Assembly: GCF_000429985.1 (NCBI RefSeq)
Contig: NZ_AUCX01000010.1
Location: forward strand, 1 to 64,000
From: Maridesulfovibrio bastinii DSM 16055
GTDB lineage: Bacteria; Desulfobacterota; Desulfovibrionia; Desulfovibrionales; Desulfovibrionaceae
DNA: 64,000 bases
Direction of reading: 5' to 3'
In this document: piece by piece, positions 33,171 through 43,342 of the stretch
Position numbering within the stretch: position 1 is the first letter of the stretch
How the letters are laid out: every line of letters begins with the position of its first letter
The notes under the pieces: model-generated
What the model was told of the DNA's origin: nothing
Database searches by the model: none
Seen by the model: the letters and a program-made list of their open reading frames with translations, nothing else
Position numbers and translations under genes: made by a program

Positions 33171-33254
33171 GATAACCCCCGGTTCAATGGCTAGATCCGG
33201 ATCGGTTCAATTTTACTGCAAAAGGCTTTCATATTTTTAGTCTGATAATTTGTT

Positions 33255-33569
33255 TCAATTTCCGAGAATATCCTTTTTCCTGAGGTATTCTTCTTCACTG
33301 ATATCACCTCTGGCAAACCTCTCTCTCAAAATCTCGCCTGTATCAACACGATTGCTGCGGCTTGTTCCTTCATTGCGCTGCACATTGTTATTATTCAGAT
33401 TCTGAACCAGCTTAAAAATCAGATAAGCTACCAGAGCGATAATTAGAATATTAAAAATCAAGCCCACAAAACCTCCTCCACCCATGAGTCCACCGCCCAT
33501 AAAACCGCCATGCATATAACCTCCCTGAAAACCGTTAGGACAAAATCCATTCCATCCGCCTGTAAACAT
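33255..33569 (-). CDS. SHOCT-domain small membrane protein
   Basis: 104 aa from ATG 33569 (GGAG 7 bp upstream); a TTG at 33602 is less likely. Gly/Met-rich N-terminus (MHGGFMGGGLMGGGG), one membrane segment (about 35-57), polar linker and a C-terminal SHOCT motif (ILRERFARGDISEEEYLRKK). SHOCT proteins are common oligomerising small membrane proteins. It follows zraP on the same strand, separated by a stem-loop, so it is probably part of the metal-stress response. Confidence 0.85.
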   Translation of the reverse strand: MFTGGWNGFCPNGFQGGYMHGGFMGGGLMGGGGFVGLIFNILIIALVAYLIFKLVQNLNNNNVQRNEGTSRSNRVDTGEILRERFARGDISEEEYLRKKDILGN

Positions 33570-33606
33570 ATCTTCTCCGGATTTTATAATTTTGTGATTC
33601 AAATTC

Positions 33607-33636
33607 TACTCAGGGAGGGCTGCCCCTCCCTGAGTA
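33607..33636 (-). other. Intercistronic stem-loop between zraP-like and SHOCT genes
   Basis: TACTCAGGGAGGG (33607-33619) pairs perfectly with CCCTCCCTGAGTA (33624-33636), loop of 4, no U-tract on the minus strand. Likely mRNA stabiliser or partial terminator behind the abundant periplasmic protein. Confidence 0.6.
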
Positions 33637-33642
33637 AGATAC

Positions 33643-34098
33643 TTACCTGCGCGGTCCGTAACCGGGGCAATTAAAGCCTGCACCGCGACCCATCGGCATA
33701 ACTGGGAGGTTACTGCTTTCTGCCTTGTCAGCGAGCTGGGCTTCCTTTCTGCTGATATCTTCTGCAAGAGCTCTTACACGCTTGGAGTCAGGATTGGTTC
33801 CTGCCATGATAGCTCTCATTTCTGCCCGGTCACCGCGAAGCGAGGTGCGGAGATCACGAGTCTCCTTCATAAACTTCTTATACTCAGGGCTATTGTACAT
33901 TGCCGCGTTAGAACCATTCATCATATATCCGCGACCATTACCATTCATCATATTTCCATGACCGTTGCCATTCATCATGTAGCCGTTGTGCATTCCCTGT
34001 CCGTGTCCCTGACCATGTCCCCATGCAAGAGCACTGTTTGAGTTAAAAGCAAAACCGGCTGCCAGAACCAATGCGAGTGCGATAAAGATCTTCTTCAT
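33643..34098 (-). CDS. zraP: ZraP/Spy-like periplasmic metal-stress protein
   Basis: 151 aa. Signal peptide of about 25 residues (MKKIFIALALVLAAGFAF...ALA). The mature start is rich in His, Gly, Asn and Met, with three repeats of about MMNGNGxGx encoded by a 27-bp tandem repeat. The C-terminal helical region (about 70-125) has the LTxxQ-like heptads of ZraP/CpxP/Spy chaperones (KETRDLRTSLRGDRAEMRA). It probably binds zinc or copper and protects periplasmic proteins. Preceded by a sigma-54 promoter and divergent from a ZraS/ZraR-like pair. Symbol by analogy. Confidence 0.82.
   Translation of the reverse strand: MKKIFIALALVLAAGFAFNSNSALAWGHGQGHGQGMHNGYMMNGNGHGNMMNGNGRGYMMNGSNAAMYNSPEYKKFMKETRDLRTSLRGDRAEMRAIMAGTNPDSKRVRALAEDISRKEAQLADKAESSNLPVMPMGRGAGFNCPGYGPRR
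33914..33994. repeat. Three-copy 27-bp tandem repeat inside zraP
   Basis: CCATTCATCAT recurs at 33914, 33941 and 33968, exactly 27 bp apart. It encodes the repeated MMNG block in the metal-binding N-terminus. Copy number could vary among strains without a frameshift. Confidence 0.85.
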
Positions 34099-34147
34099 TT
34101 TTTATCTCCATATTTTTTTAAGTTTGAACGCCTTTTGCATGGTATAA

Positions 34148-34164
34148 GGCAAGAGTGATGCCAA
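34148..34164 (-). promoter_or_regulatory. Sigma-54 promoter of zraP
   Basis: On the minus strand TTGGCATCACTCTTGCC: GG and GC separated by exactly 10 bp, matching TGGCAC-N5-TTGC with one mismatch. The start would be near 34137, about 40 bp before the ATG at 34098. Confidence 0.85.
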
Positions 34165-34243
34165 GCACTGTCTACACTATTTAATATACTGGAATAACAT
34201 ACTTTAATACAAGGAATAGCCTTTTAAACGATAAAGGAAAGCT

Positions 34244-34312
34244 TGCTTAAAAATTAAGCAGATGTTTAAAAAATAGACACACGTAAAAGACAATTGTCTA
34301 AAAATTAGACAA
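34244..34312. promoter_or_regulatory. Three palindromic enhancer sites for the ZraR-like regulator
   Basis: TGCTTAA-AAA-TTAAGCA (34244-34260), TGTTTAA-AAA-ATAGACA (34263-34279, imperfect) and TTGTCTAA-AAA-TTAGACAA (34294-34312). They share the form TGYYTAA-AAA-TTARRCA and lie 85-150 bp upstream of the zraP -24 box and just before the kinase gene. This position fits an NtrC-type activator that also controls its own operon. Confidence 0.75.
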
Positions 34313-34338
34313 CAGCTCTTTTGACTACCGAGAAAAAA

Positions 34339-36150
34339 ATGAAGCAAAAAATAAAGTCATATCTGGGAAATGTTTCACCGTGGATAATTATCGGTGCCAG
34401 CGCGATACTGGTCGTGGTTATCCTTACTCTGGCTGTTATGAATTACAGCCACGGCAAAAAATACACGGTGAAAATATTAAGTGAAAAAGGAACCGCACTA
34501 ATCAGATCTTTTGAAGCGGCAACAAGAACAGGAATGATGGGCTGGATGGGGCAGGAAGCAGACATTCAACGTCTCATTGACGAAACTTCCGAACTTCCAG
34601 ACATTCTTTACATTACCATTGTGGACGAGAAAGGAATTGTGCTGGCCTCAAGCCATAAAAATCTTATCGGCAAAAAGCTTCTACCAGCTCTGGCGCTGAA
34701 AAGACTGAAAGCTTCAAATACTACCAAATGGCGGATAATCAGACCGGATAAAAGTGGAGCATTTGAAGTCTACAAAAATTTTACCCCTGTTAAATCAAAT
34801 ACTGTAAGCCACAACCAGAGAGAATCAATGCATCATATGGGCATGATGCGAGGACGCGGCAGGTGGGACCGAAACGGTTTTTTCCCCGGTCACAGATGGC
34901 AGTCAAACAAAAGCAATATTTCCTCTTCCCAAAATAAAAATATAATTTTCATCGGGATGGACCTCCAGCCTTTTAAAAAAGCTGTGAGTGAAGATATTTC
35001 AATGACCATGACAATGTCCGGGACTCTACTGCTGCTCGGGCTGGGTGGATTTGTGTCACTTTTCTGGATGAACAGCCACCTGCGATCCCGTAAACTTTTG
35101 CAGGACAGCAGAGCCATCACTGAGGAAATTGTTGAGAATCTCCCGGAAGCAATCATTGCCTGCTCACAACAGGGTGAAGTCATCTTTATCAACCCAGCGG
35201 CAAGACAAATGCTTGCCAGAGATGTTTTCAGGCCCGGCAGAACTGCAGCCGAAATTCTCCCTCAAAAGATTGTTGAACTTGGTGAAAAGGTCATGGGCGA
35301 AGGAACTCCCATAATAAACAGAGAGATGAACCTTAAGGCCCTTTCAAATCGGGAATTCCCGGTATCTATCAATATCAGCAGCATAGTAACTTCGGAGAAT
35401 GAATCCATAGGGATGATGTACATGATCCGTGATATGACCGAAGTTCGCAGACTGCAAAACCGTATCCGCAAAGCCGATAAACTGGCAACTATCGGTCAGC
35501 TTGCAGCAGGAGTTGCCCACGAAGTCCGCAATCCGCTTAGTTCAATTAAAGGTTATGCAACTTACTTCGGTTCGCTTTTCCCTGAAGGCAGTGAAAACCG
35601 CAAAGCTTCCGAAGTGATGACTTCCGAGGTGGACAGGCTCAACAGAGTAATTTCCGAACTATTGGAAATGGCCAGACCAGCAGACCTGAAAATAAAAGAA
35701 ACAGAGGTAGCCGCATTAATAGAATCCTCCCTGCGGCTTGTGAGACAGGAAGCCCAGTCAGCCTCGGTCAAAATTGAAACGCATCAGGACGGCAATGTAT
35801 CAAAGGTAAAAGTCGATCCCGACCGTCTGGCACAGACCCTGATCAACCTCTATGTTAACGCAATTCAGGCTATGCCCGATGGTGGAACACTGAGTGTCTC
35901 CACAGAACAGAAGGACGATCAGCTTTTCATTGCGGTCAGTGATACAGGTCAGGGATTGCCGGAAGGCGATCTCGGCAGGATTTTCAACCCCTACTATACA
36001 ACTAAACCATCCGGGACTGGCTTGGGGCTGGCAATCGTGCAAAAAATAGTTGAAGCACACGATGGCCGCATTGAAATTGAAAAAACAGGACCCGAGGGGA
36101 CCACATTTAAAATAACCATTCCATTAACCACTGATAACAGGGAAAAATAA
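34339..36150 (+). CDS. zraS: ZraS-like membrane sensor histidine kinase
   Basis: 603 aa from ATG 34339 (GAG 7 bp upstream; a TTG at 34321 is an alternative). Membrane segment 1 (about 14-36), periplasmic sensor (about 37-218) with a His/Met/Arg-rich stretch (MHHMGMMRGRGRWDRNG), membrane segment 2 (about 222-241), PAS domain, HisKA (GVAHEVRNPL) and HATPase_c (GTGLGLAIV). The His/Met stretch is a plausible metal site. It forms an operon with the regulator that starts 1 bp after its stop. Confidence 0.9.
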   Translation: MKQKIKSYLGNVSPWIIIGASAILVVVILTLAVMNYSHGKKYTVKILSEKGTALIRSFEAATRTGMMGWMGQEADIQRLIDETSELPDILYITIVDEKGIVLASSHKNLIGKKLLPALALKRLKASNTTKWRIIRPDKSGAFEVYKNFTPVKSNTVSHNQRESMHHMGMMRGRGRWDRNGFFPGHRWQSNKSNISSSQNKNIIFIGMDLQPFKKAVSEDISMTMTMSGTLLLLGLGGFVSLFWMNSHLRSRKLLQDSRAITEEIVENLPEAIIACSQQGEVIFINPAARQMLARDVFRPGRTAAEILPQKIVELGEKVMGEGTPIINREMNLKALSNREFPVSINISSIVTSENESIGMMYMIRDMTEVRRLQNRIRKADKLATIGQLAAGVAHEVRNPLSSIKGYATYFGSLFPEGSENRKASEVMTSEVDRLNRVISELLEMARPADLKIKETEVAALIESSLRLVRQEAQSASVKIETHQDGNVSKVKVDPDRLAQTLINLYVNAIQAMPDGGTLSVSTEQKDDQLFIAVSDTGQGLPEGDLGRIFNPYYTTKPSGTGLGLAIVQKIVEAHDGRIEIEKTGPEGTTFKITIPLTTDNREK

Positions 36151-36151
36151 A

Positions 36152-37534
36152 ATGGGTGCTGATATTCTTGTTGTTGACGATGACAAAGCTCATCTTTCCA
36201 TGCTCTGCACAATCATCTCAGGATGGGGCCACAAACCATTCGGAGTTGAGGATGGTTCAGATGCAATACAAAGCGTCGCCGAAAATCCTTATGACGCAAT
36301 CTTAATGGATGTCCGCATGGCTAAAGTCGGCGGAATAGAAGCTTTGAGCAGAATTAAAGAAATCAATCCTTCCATACCGGTAATTATTATGACGGCCTAC
36401 TCTTCTGTAGATACCGCTGTGGAGGCTATGAAGATCGGTGCTTACGATTACCTGACTAAACCGCTAAATTTTGATGAATTAAAACTTACTCTTGAGCGCG
36501 CCCTTGAGCACATGAACCTGATTGAAGAAAATAAAAATCTTAAAGAAAGAATCTCCAAAGAAGGCGCTTCCGGTATTATAGGTCGGAGTGAGCCGGTAAA
36601 AAAACTGCTGGAAATGGTCAAAACAGTTGCCGAAACCGAGGCCACAGTGCTCATACTTGGAGAAAGTGGAACAGGAAAAGAACTCTTCGCCAAAGCCATA
36701 CATTCCGAAAGCAACCGCAAAAACGCAAAACTGGTCACCGTCAACTGTGCAGCCCTGACGGATACACTGCTGGAGTCAGAACTTTTCGGTCACGAAAAAG
36801 GTTCTTTCACCGGGGCGGATAAAAAACGTGACGGCAGATTTGTTCAGGCCGATCACGGAACTCTTTTTCTCGATGAAGTCGGGGAGATTCCCATGCCGAT
36901 GCAGTCCAAACTGCTCAGAGCATTGCAGGAAGGAGAAATTCAGCGGGTTGGAAGTGACGAAATTCTAAAGGTGGATGTGCGTATAATTGCAGCGACCAAC
37001 AGGGATTTGCAGGAAGAAGCCCGCAAAGGAAATTTCAGGGAGGACCTCTACTACCGTTTGAATGTTGTCAGTTTAAAAATACCGGCACTGGCTGATCGCC
37101 CGGAGGATATTCCACTGCTGGCAAGTTTCTTTCTATCAAAATTTGCAGAACGCAACCGCAAGAAAATAAAAGGCTTTACTCCGGGAGCAATGGACAAACT
37201 CAACCACTATAAATGGCCCGGAAATGTCCGTGAACTTGAAAATGCTGTTGAACGTGCCGTTATCCTGACTGCCGGAGAATATATCTCTGAAAAAGACCTT
37301 CCACCGACAATAGTTGATGGTCTTGAAGATAATGAAAAACCGGCTGTAGAAGCTGGTAGTGAAGCTTCAAGCCATGTTGGAGGCAAACCCCTTTATGAGA
37401 TAGAAAAAATAGCTATCCGCGAAACTCTTGCAGAAACGGGCTGGAATAAAAGTGAAGCCGCGAGGATACTAAATATTACCCGCACCACCCTTGATAACAA
37501 AATCAAAAAATACGGCATTGAATCTAAAAACTGA
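36152..37534 (+). CDS. zraR: ZraR-like sigma-54 response regulator
   Basis: 460 aa. Receiver with Asp53, AAA+ domain with Walker A GESGTGKE (171-178), GSFTGA (218-223) and Walker B LFLDEVGE, then a Fis helix-turn-helix (GWNKSEAARILNITRTTLDNKI). All motifs are intact. Cognate to the kinase upstream; expected to activate the zraP sigma-54 promoter from the three palindromes at 34244-34312. Metal or envelope stress is inferred from the ZraPSR layout. Confidence 0.93.
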   Translation: MGADILVVDDDKAHLSMLCTIISGWGHKPFGVEDGSDAIQSVAENPYDAILMDVRMAKVGGIEALSRIKEINPSIPVIIMTAYSSVDTAVEAMKIGAYDYLTKPLNFDELKLTLERALEHMNLIEENKNLKERISKEGASGIIGRSEPVKKLLEMVKTVAETEATVLILGESGTGKELFAKAIHSESNRKNAKLVTVNCAALTDTLLESELFGHEKGSFTGADKKRDGRFVQADHGTLFLDEVGEIPMPMQSKLLRALQEGEIQRVGSDEILKVDVRIIAATNRDLQEEARKGNFREDLYYRLNVVSLKIPALADRPEDIPLLASFFLSKFAERNRKKIKGFTPGAMDKLNHYKWPGNVRELENAVERAVILTAGEYISEKDLPPTIVDGLEDNEKPAVEAGSEASSHVGGKPLYEIEKIAIRETLAETGWNKSEAARILNITRTTLDNKIKKYGIESKN

Positions 37535-37573
37535 CTATATTTTATTCAATTACGATTATTATGCATGATCAAT

Positions 37574-37610
37574 AAAAAACGGCTCCCAAGTTAGCTTGAG
37601 AGCCGTTTTT
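37574..37610. terminator. Bidirectional terminator
   Basis: AAAACGGCTC (37576-37585) pairs with GAGCCGTTTT (37600-37609), with A and T tracts on the two sides. Ends the zraSR operon and the convergent TPR gene. Confidence 0.92.
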
Positions 37611-37653
37611 CCCCACTTTAATTCAACGTCAAAGGGGACCTATATATTTATAT

Positions 37654-38229
37654 TCAGGAGAGTTCCTGAATCATTTGTCTTAAAGGCTTACCGCTGGGAG
37701 TTCTGGCATCTGGATTCCGGTCCAGAAGCTGCTGCCAGCTTTTAATTGCGGCATCCTTATCATGGAGATCATAATAAAGAACAATACCTTTATTAAAATA
37801 TGGAGTGTAGTTGTCTGCCGAAGCTTCTATTGCTTTATCAAAGCATTCTACGGCCAGCTTCGGGCGATCTGTACGGCGATACATAACGCCCAAATCAGTC
37901 AGCACATGCGAGTTTTCAGGTTCAATGGCCAGTGAAGCCTTATAGGCATCAATTGCTTCATAATGCTGTCCGCTATCAAAATAGAGGTCTCCAAGCTTTG
38001 CCCACAAGGCTGCTGATCCGGGTTCCTGCTCAACCCTTGCTTTAGCTTCGGAAATCCTGCCTGACATGTCATTACCTTTGCGACTTACTCTTTCTTCAGT
38101 GGAGCTGTCCTTTACCGCCGGAATAACCGCCACGCCAAAATAAAGGCCCACAACAAGGGCAATAACCACCGCCGAAACTATGGTAACAGTATTATTCTTA
38201 CCTTTTACAGCTTTCCTGTTTTTCGCCAC
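37654..38229 (-). CDS. Membrane-anchored TPR protein
   Basis: 191 aa. Basic N-terminus, one membrane segment (about 14-34), then three tetratricopeptide repeats (about 70-170: ALWAKLGDLYFDSGQHYEAI, VLTDLGVMYRRTDRPKLAVE, YTPYFNKGIVLYYDLHDKDAA). The C-terminal tail is GKPLRQMIQELS. TPRs bind proteins; the partner is unknown. Such proteins are often linked to cytochrome or envelope assembly, but nothing here proves that. Confidence 0.85.
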   Translation of the reverse strand: MAKNRKAVKGKNNTVTIVSAVVIALVVGLYFGVAVIPAVKDSSTEERVSRKGNDMSGRISEAKARVEQEPGSAALWAKLGDLYFDSGQHYEAIDAYKASLAIEPENSHVLTDLGVMYRRTDRPKLAVECFDKAIEASADNYTPYFNKGIVLYYDLHDKDAAIKSWQQLLDRNPDARTPSGKPLRQMIQELS

Positions 38230-38521
38230 TCAACACTCCTGTAAAACTCATAATTTTTTGCACGATGCTGCACATTCTGCACAAATATGACTGCATGTTT
38301 TTGCACAAATATATCCCTACAAACTCAACTTATGGAACTAGATTAAGTTTTTATTACATTTCAGGACAAATTTAAAAGTGATCTTTAAAGTAGCAACACT
38401 CATGCCATACTAAAACGGAAGGATATTTCTTTTTAAATCATAACAAACTTAGCATAAGCTCAGATAATTTTACACGAGCACAACGACCTTTTTAAGTTCA
38501 GCATCCGCAATATCAATAAAA
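38230..38521. other. Intergenic region, no gene seen
   Basis: About 290 bp before the terminator at 38522. It holds the upstream region of the TPR gene and a repeated TGCACAAATAT-like sequence (about 38279-38310). No ORF or RNA recognised. Confidence 0.5.
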
Positions 38522-38548
38522 AACGGCCCGAATAAAACTCGGGCCGTT
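38522..38548 (-). terminator. Terminator of the RND efflux operon
   Basis: AACGGCCCGA (38522-38531) pairs with TCGGGCCGTT (38539-38548); on the minus strand it is followed by TTTTTATT. Confidence 0.92.
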
Positions 38549-38583
38549 CTTACATTTTCTATTAGAAACAGTCTGATTCAGAT

Positions 38584-40191
38584 TTATTTTTTCTTTTCAA
38601 CACTGGCTTTTTCAGCTGAAACTTTTTTCAGCACGCCTTTCTCGTCAAACTCAAGAGGCTTGCCTGAATCCAGAGCTTTATCCCAGCCGCCGCCAAGAGC
38701 TTTTGCCAGCGAGATATAACTTTCGGTTATAGCTATTTTGCTCAACACGAAGTTATCCTCTGCTGAATACAATGACCGTTCGGAGTCAAGAACATCAAGA
38801 ATTGCGATTGCACCGTTGCGGTAAAGCAGTCTTGAAAGCTTTGTTGCTTCACGGTAATTGCGTGCAGCTTTAGAAAGGCTTTTCAATTTTCTTTTGGCTC
38901 TGGACATTGCAATTGTATAATTTTCCACATCTTCAAGAGCTGAAAGGACTACGGCCTTGTATGCGTAATAAGACTGATCTCTTTGTGCAACAGCAATATC
39001 AACTCCGGCTTTAAGCTGTCCGCCATTGAAAATGGGGATGGTCAGCGTAGGTCCGATAGCCCAGCCTATGGTTGAAGAATCAAACACATTATCAAATTTG
39101 GTAGTTGAAGTGTTTATGCTGCCTGTCAATGAAATCGAAGGATAACGAAGAGCTTCCGCAGCCCCGATATTGGCAGTATATTCAGCGAGCTGACGTTCAG
39201 CCATACGAACATCAGGACGGTTCAAAAGTATATTGGCCGGAACACCTACGGGAAGTTCCCTTTTAGGAACAGGAATTGGTGCCGGTTCGTGCATTACTTT
39301 CAAAAGCGTTGCCGGTGGCTGGCCCAGCAAAATTCCCAACCTGTGAACAGCCTGATAATATGAGGTTTCAAAATCAGGTATATCCGCTTCAGTCGTGTTG
39401 ACGTCAGCTTCCGCTCTATCCATATCAACAGCTGAGGAAGAACCGACGAGGAATTTCTCACGGGTCAATCTAGCTGTTTCACGCTGTGACGATGCTGTAT
39501 TTCTAGCAAGAGCAATTCTGGTCTGATATCCTCTGGCTCGCACATAATTGATAGCAATATCACCTATAAGAGTGAGCAGAGTTGATCTCAGATCTTCATT
39601 TGCCGCATCAAGGCCGTATTTGGCACTTTCCAGTATACGTCTATTTTTACCAAAGAAATCCAGTTCCCAGCTGGCATCAAAGCCGGCCTGAAAAGTGGTA
39701 AAGTAGTTACTTTTACCATTCATAGACTGAGAAGATTTCTTACCGTACCCAGTCCTTATAGCTGAAGCCCCGCCATCAACCTGAGGCAGCAGCGAACCGC
39801 CAGCCTGACGGTATGTGCCTCTGGCTTCACGGACTCTGGCCTGAGCTGAAGCAACATCAAGATTGCCTTTAACGGCATCATCAATCAGCTTATCAAGGAT
39901 GGGGTCTCCAAGTGAAGTCCACCATTTTTTGAGGTCTTCAAGCCGTGGTGACTCAACCGGTTCCGTAGCATTTTCAACTTCCGGATCAGTGGCATTGTCC
40001 AGCGACGTCTGAGTCGCATTCCACTGCCCGGGAAGATCCAGATGAGGTTGATGATAATCAGGTCCGACAGCACATCCGGACAGCATCAGAGCCATTACGG
40101 CACTGATCAGCAGAACTCCCGCAAATGAACGGGAAGAAGATTCCGATGAACTTTTTTTCATAACTGCTGAGCTTTTACCTTTAACTGACAT
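38584..40191 (-). CDS. RND efflux outer-membrane lipoprotein (NodT/OprM family)
   Basis: 535 aa from ATG 40191; the longer frame from 40302 would run into the pump gene. Lipoprotein signal with lipobox LSGC, then the NodT signature AVGPDYHQP and two repeated outer-membrane-factor domains. Forms the outer-membrane duct of the tripartite pump. The C-terminal tail is Lys/Glu-rich. Third gene of the operon (adaptor, pump, duct). Confidence 0.93.
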   Translation of the reverse strand: MSVKGKSSAVMKKSSSESSSRSFAGVLLISAVMALMLSGCAVGPDYHQPHLDLPGQWNATQTSLDNATDPEVENATEPVESPRLEDLKKWWTSLGDPILDKLIDDAVKGNLDVASAQARVREARGTYRQAGGSLLPQVDGGASAIRTGYGKKSSQSMNGKSNYFTTFQAGFDASWELDFFGKNRRILESAKYGLDAANEDLRSTLLTLIGDIAINYVRARGYQTRIALARNTASSQRETARLTREKFLVGSSSAVDMDRAEADVNTTEADIPDFETSYYQAVHRLGILLGQPPATLLKVMHEPAPIPVPKRELPVGVPANILLNRPDVRMAERQLAEYTANIGAAEALRYPSISLTGSINTSTTKFDNVFDSSTIGWAIGPTLTIPIFNGGQLKAGVDIAVAQRDQSYYAYKAVVLSALEDVENYTIAMSRAKRKLKSLSKAARNYREATKLSRLLYRNGAIAILDVLDSERSLYSAEDNFVLSKIAITESYISLAKALGGGWDKALDSGKPLEFDEKGVLKKVSAEKASVEKKK

Positions 40192-40219
40192 TTTTTGTAT
40201 TAACTCCGGTCTGCTACGA

Positions 40220-43200
40220 CTAACCCGCATCAGGATGCTGAGGTTTGAATTTGAAAACTTTTCGCAGGGCAACATATAGCAATGGAATAAAAAATATACC
40301 AATGATAGTTGCCGAAATCATACCACCCATAACGCCGATACCGACGGAGTTCTGGGCTCCCGAGCCTGCACCGGATGCAACCGCAAGCGGCAGAACACCG
40401 AGTATGAAAGCAAACGAGGTCATAAGAATCGGACGCAGCCTCTGCTTTGCAGCCAGCAGGGTCGCTTCGAGAACACCCAGCCCGGCCTCCTGCTCGGCAA
40501 CAGCAAATTCGATAATAAGAATAGCATTCTTTGCTGTCAGACCGATAGTAGTCAGCAACCCGACCTTAAAATAAACGTCGTTAGTCTGTCCAAAAAGAGT
40601 TGCCGCTGCAAGTGCTCCGAAAATACCGATCGGAACAGCTAGGATAACCGCAAACGGGATAGACCAGCTTTCATACAGTGCAGCCAGACACAGGAACACA
40701 ACCAGCAGTGACAGGGCATACAATGGTCCTGACTGACTTCCTGATAATTTTTCCTGAGCTGATAGACCGGCCCACTGCAGGTTAAAGCCTCTGGGCAACT
40801 GGGAAACAATACTCTCCATTTTATTCATTGCGTCACCGGAACTTACTCCCGGAGCGGCTTCACCCTGAATTTCAACAGCGGATGCACCGTTGAACCTTTC
40901 AAGACGCGGAGAGTTATAGGCCCAGCGACCGGAAGCAAAAGAAGTAAACGGTACCATTGTTCCTGCGTTGTTACGCACATACCAGCGACCTACATCACTG
41001 GGCTGCATGCGGAACATGCTGTCTCCCTGAAGGTAAACGGGTTTTACGCGTCCCCTGTCAATGAAGTCGTTTACATAGTCACTACCCCATGCAGTGGAGA
41101 GTGTGGTATTGATATCCGAGAAATCAAGACCGAGCGCACTGGCTTTGGCCTCATTTACGTCAATATGATACTGTGGTTCATCTTCCTGCCCGTTAGGACG
41201 GGTATTCATCAGCAGAGGACTCTGTGCGGCCATGCCAAGCATCTGGTTTCTGACCTGCATGAGCTTTTCATGCCCTGCCCCATTGATATCCTGCAGATAA
41301 AAGTCAAAACCGTTTGAGTTACCGATACCATGAATAGCCGGAGGAGCAAGAGTAAAAATCATGGCTTCTTTCATCTGGGAAAATGCAGCCATTGATCTTC
41401 CGGCAACCGCCTGAGCAGACAGTCCGGGAGACTGACGCTCCTCAAAGGGTTTCAGGCGGATAAAAGCGATACCGACATTCTGTCCGGCTCCACTGAAACT
41501 GAAACCTACAGTGGTGAAGACACCTTCAACAGCATCTTTTTCTTTTGTTCTGAAATAATTACTGATGTTATCAAGAACTTCTATGGTCCGTTCCTGCGGA
41601 GCACCAACAGGAAGCTGTACCATTGAGAACAGAATACCCTGATCTTCCATAGGCAGGAAGGAACTGGGCAGTTTAACGAAAAGCCAGACCATGACACTGG
41701 CAAGAATCAGAAAGATAACCATGAAACGTCCGACTCTGCGGACAATCCACTCCGTACCGTTTCTGTATGCCAGAGTTCCGCGGTCGAAGACTCTGTTGAA
41801 CCAGTTGAAAAATCTGTTTTTAGCCCCTGATTCAGCCGGGGTTTTAAGCAGTGTGGCACAAAGTGCAGGTGTCAGGATAAGTGCAACAAGCACGGAAAGA
41901 ATCATCGCCGAAACAATGGTTACCGAAAACTGCCGGTAAATAACACCTACAGACCCACCGAAGAATGCCATAGGAATAAAAACTGCCGAAAGTACCGTCG
42001 CAATACCGACAAGAGCACCGGAAATTTCTTTCATTGACTTCCGCGTGGCCTCTTTCGGCGACAGTCCGTCTTCTTCCATAACACGCTCAACGTTTTCAAC
42101 AACGACAATGGCGTCATCAACCAGCAGACCGATGGCCAGAACCATCGCGAACATGGTCAGAGTATTGAGCGAATATCCGGCTATTGACAGCACGGCGAAA
42201 GTTCCCAGCAAAACAACCGGAACAGCAATGGTCGGAATAAAAGTCGCCCTGATGTTCTGCAAAAAGAGCAGCATAACAATGAAGACCAGAATAATGGCTT
42301 CAATCAGGGTTTCAATAACATCATGGATAGAAAGTTTTACAAACGGGGTTGTGTCGTAAGGATATACAACGTCAACACCTTCTGGGAAAATCGGCTGGAG
42401 TTTCTGAAGAGCAGCTTCAACGGACTCAGCGGTCTTAATGGCGTTTGCCCCGGTTGCCAGCTGAATGGCAAGACCAGCAGCGGGTTTCCCGTTATATGTA
42501 CCACTTGTAGTATAACTTTCAGCACCAAGCTCTACCCGGGCGACGTCTTTTATGCGCACCAGAGAACCGTCTTTAGCACTTTTAATAATTACATTACGAA
42601 ACTGCTCAGGAGTCTGAAGTCTGCTTCTGGCGGTAATAGTAGCCTGAAACTGCTGTCCTTTATGGGCAGGCAGACCGCCGAGCTGTCCAGCTGAAATCTG
42701 GGTGTTCTGAGCTTCAACAGCTCTGGCAACGTCACCGGGCATAAGTGAATACTTGGCAAGCATATCAGGATTGAGCCAGACACGCATGGCATAAGCCGAA
42801 GCAAAAAGCCTTGTATCACCAACACCTTCAACACGTTTCAAAGTATCGTTCAATGAACTGTCTACAAAGTCAGCGATGTCAACAGATGACATTCTTCCGT
42901 CAGTTGAAACAAAACCTATAACCATCAGAAAGCTGGTTGAAGACTTGGTAACACTGAGTCCGTTTGTCTGAACAATATCAGGCAACTGGGCTGTAACCTG
43001 CTGCAGTTTATTCTGAACCTGCATCTGGGCTACATCGGAGTTTGCAGCGTTGGTGAAAGTAATTGATATTTCAGAACGACCTGTGGACTCTGATGTCGAG
43101 GTCATATAGTCAAGATTATCAAGTCCGGTCATGCCCTGTTCAATAACTTTGGTGACCGAGTTTTCAACAGTTTTCGCATCAGCACCGGGATAGGTACTGG

Positions 43201-43336
43201 TAATTCTGACCGTTGTCGGAGCAATGTCAGGATACTGCGATATAGATAGAGTATTCAGCGCCAGAAGTCCGGCAAGCATGATTACTATTGCTATGACCCA
43301 TGCAAAGATGGGGCGATTAATAAAAAATTCGGACAT
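40220..43336 (-). CDS. RND multidrug efflux inner-membrane pump (HAE1 family, AcrB-like)
   Basis: 1038 aa, full length for AcrB/MexB. Starts [20 protein letters not shown]; the proton-relay Asp pair of TM4 is present in [18 protein letters not shown], and the central [17 protein letters not shown] segment is typical. Twelve membrane segments and two periplasmic porter loops. Expels hydrophobic compounds using the proton gradient. It starts 6 bp after the adaptor gene ends. Confidence 0.97.
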   Translation of the reverse strand: MSEFFINRPIFAWVIAIVIMLAGLLALNTLSISQYPDIAPTTVRITSTYPGADAKTVENSVTKVIEQGMTGLDNLDYMTSTSESTGRSEISITFTNAANSDVAQMQVQNKLQQVTAQLPDIVQTNGLSVTKSSTSFLMVIGFVSTDGRMSSVDIADFVDSSLNDTLKRVEGVGDTRLFASAYAMRVWLNPDMLAKYSLMPGDVARAVEAQNTQISAGQLGGLPAHKGQQFQATITARSRLQTPEQFRNVIIKSAKDGSLVRIKDVARVELGAESYTTSGTYNGKPAAGLAIQLATGANAIKTAESVEAALQKLQPIFPEGVDVVYPYDTTPFVKLSIHDVIETLIEAIILVFIVMLLFLQNIRATFIPTIAVPVVLLGTFAVLSIAGYSLNTLTMFAMVLAIGLLVDDAIVVVENVERVMEEDGLSPKEATRKSMKEISGALVGIATVLSAVFIPMAFFGGSVGVIYRQFSVTIVSAMILSVLVALILTPALCATLLKTPAESGAKNRFFNWFNRVFDRGTLAYRNGTEWIVRRVGRFMVIFLILASVMVWLFVKLPSSFLPMEDQGILFSMVQLPVGAPQERTIEVLDNISNYFRTKEKDAVEGVFTTVGFSFSGAGQNVGIAFIRLKPFEERQSPGLSAQAVAGRSMAAFSQMKEAMIFTLAPPAIHGIGNSNGFDFYLQDINGAGHEKLMQVRNQMLGMAAQSPLLMNTRPNGQEDEPQYHIDVNEAKASALGLDFSDINTTLSTAWGSDYVNDFIDRGRVKPVYLQGDSMFRMQPSDVGRWYVRNNAGTMVPFTSFASGRWAYNSPRLERFNGASAVEIQGEAAPGVSSGDAMNKMESIVSQLPRGFNLQWAGLSAQEKLSGSQSGPLYALSLLVVFLCLAALYESWSIPFAVILAVPIGIFGALAAATLFGQTNDVYFKVGLLTTIGLTAKNAILIIEFAVAEQEAGLGVLEATLLAAKQRLRPILMTSFAFILGVLPLAVASGAGSGAQNSVGIGVMGGMISATIIGIFFIPLLYVALRKVFKFKPQHPDAG

Positions 43337-43342
43337 GGGAGC

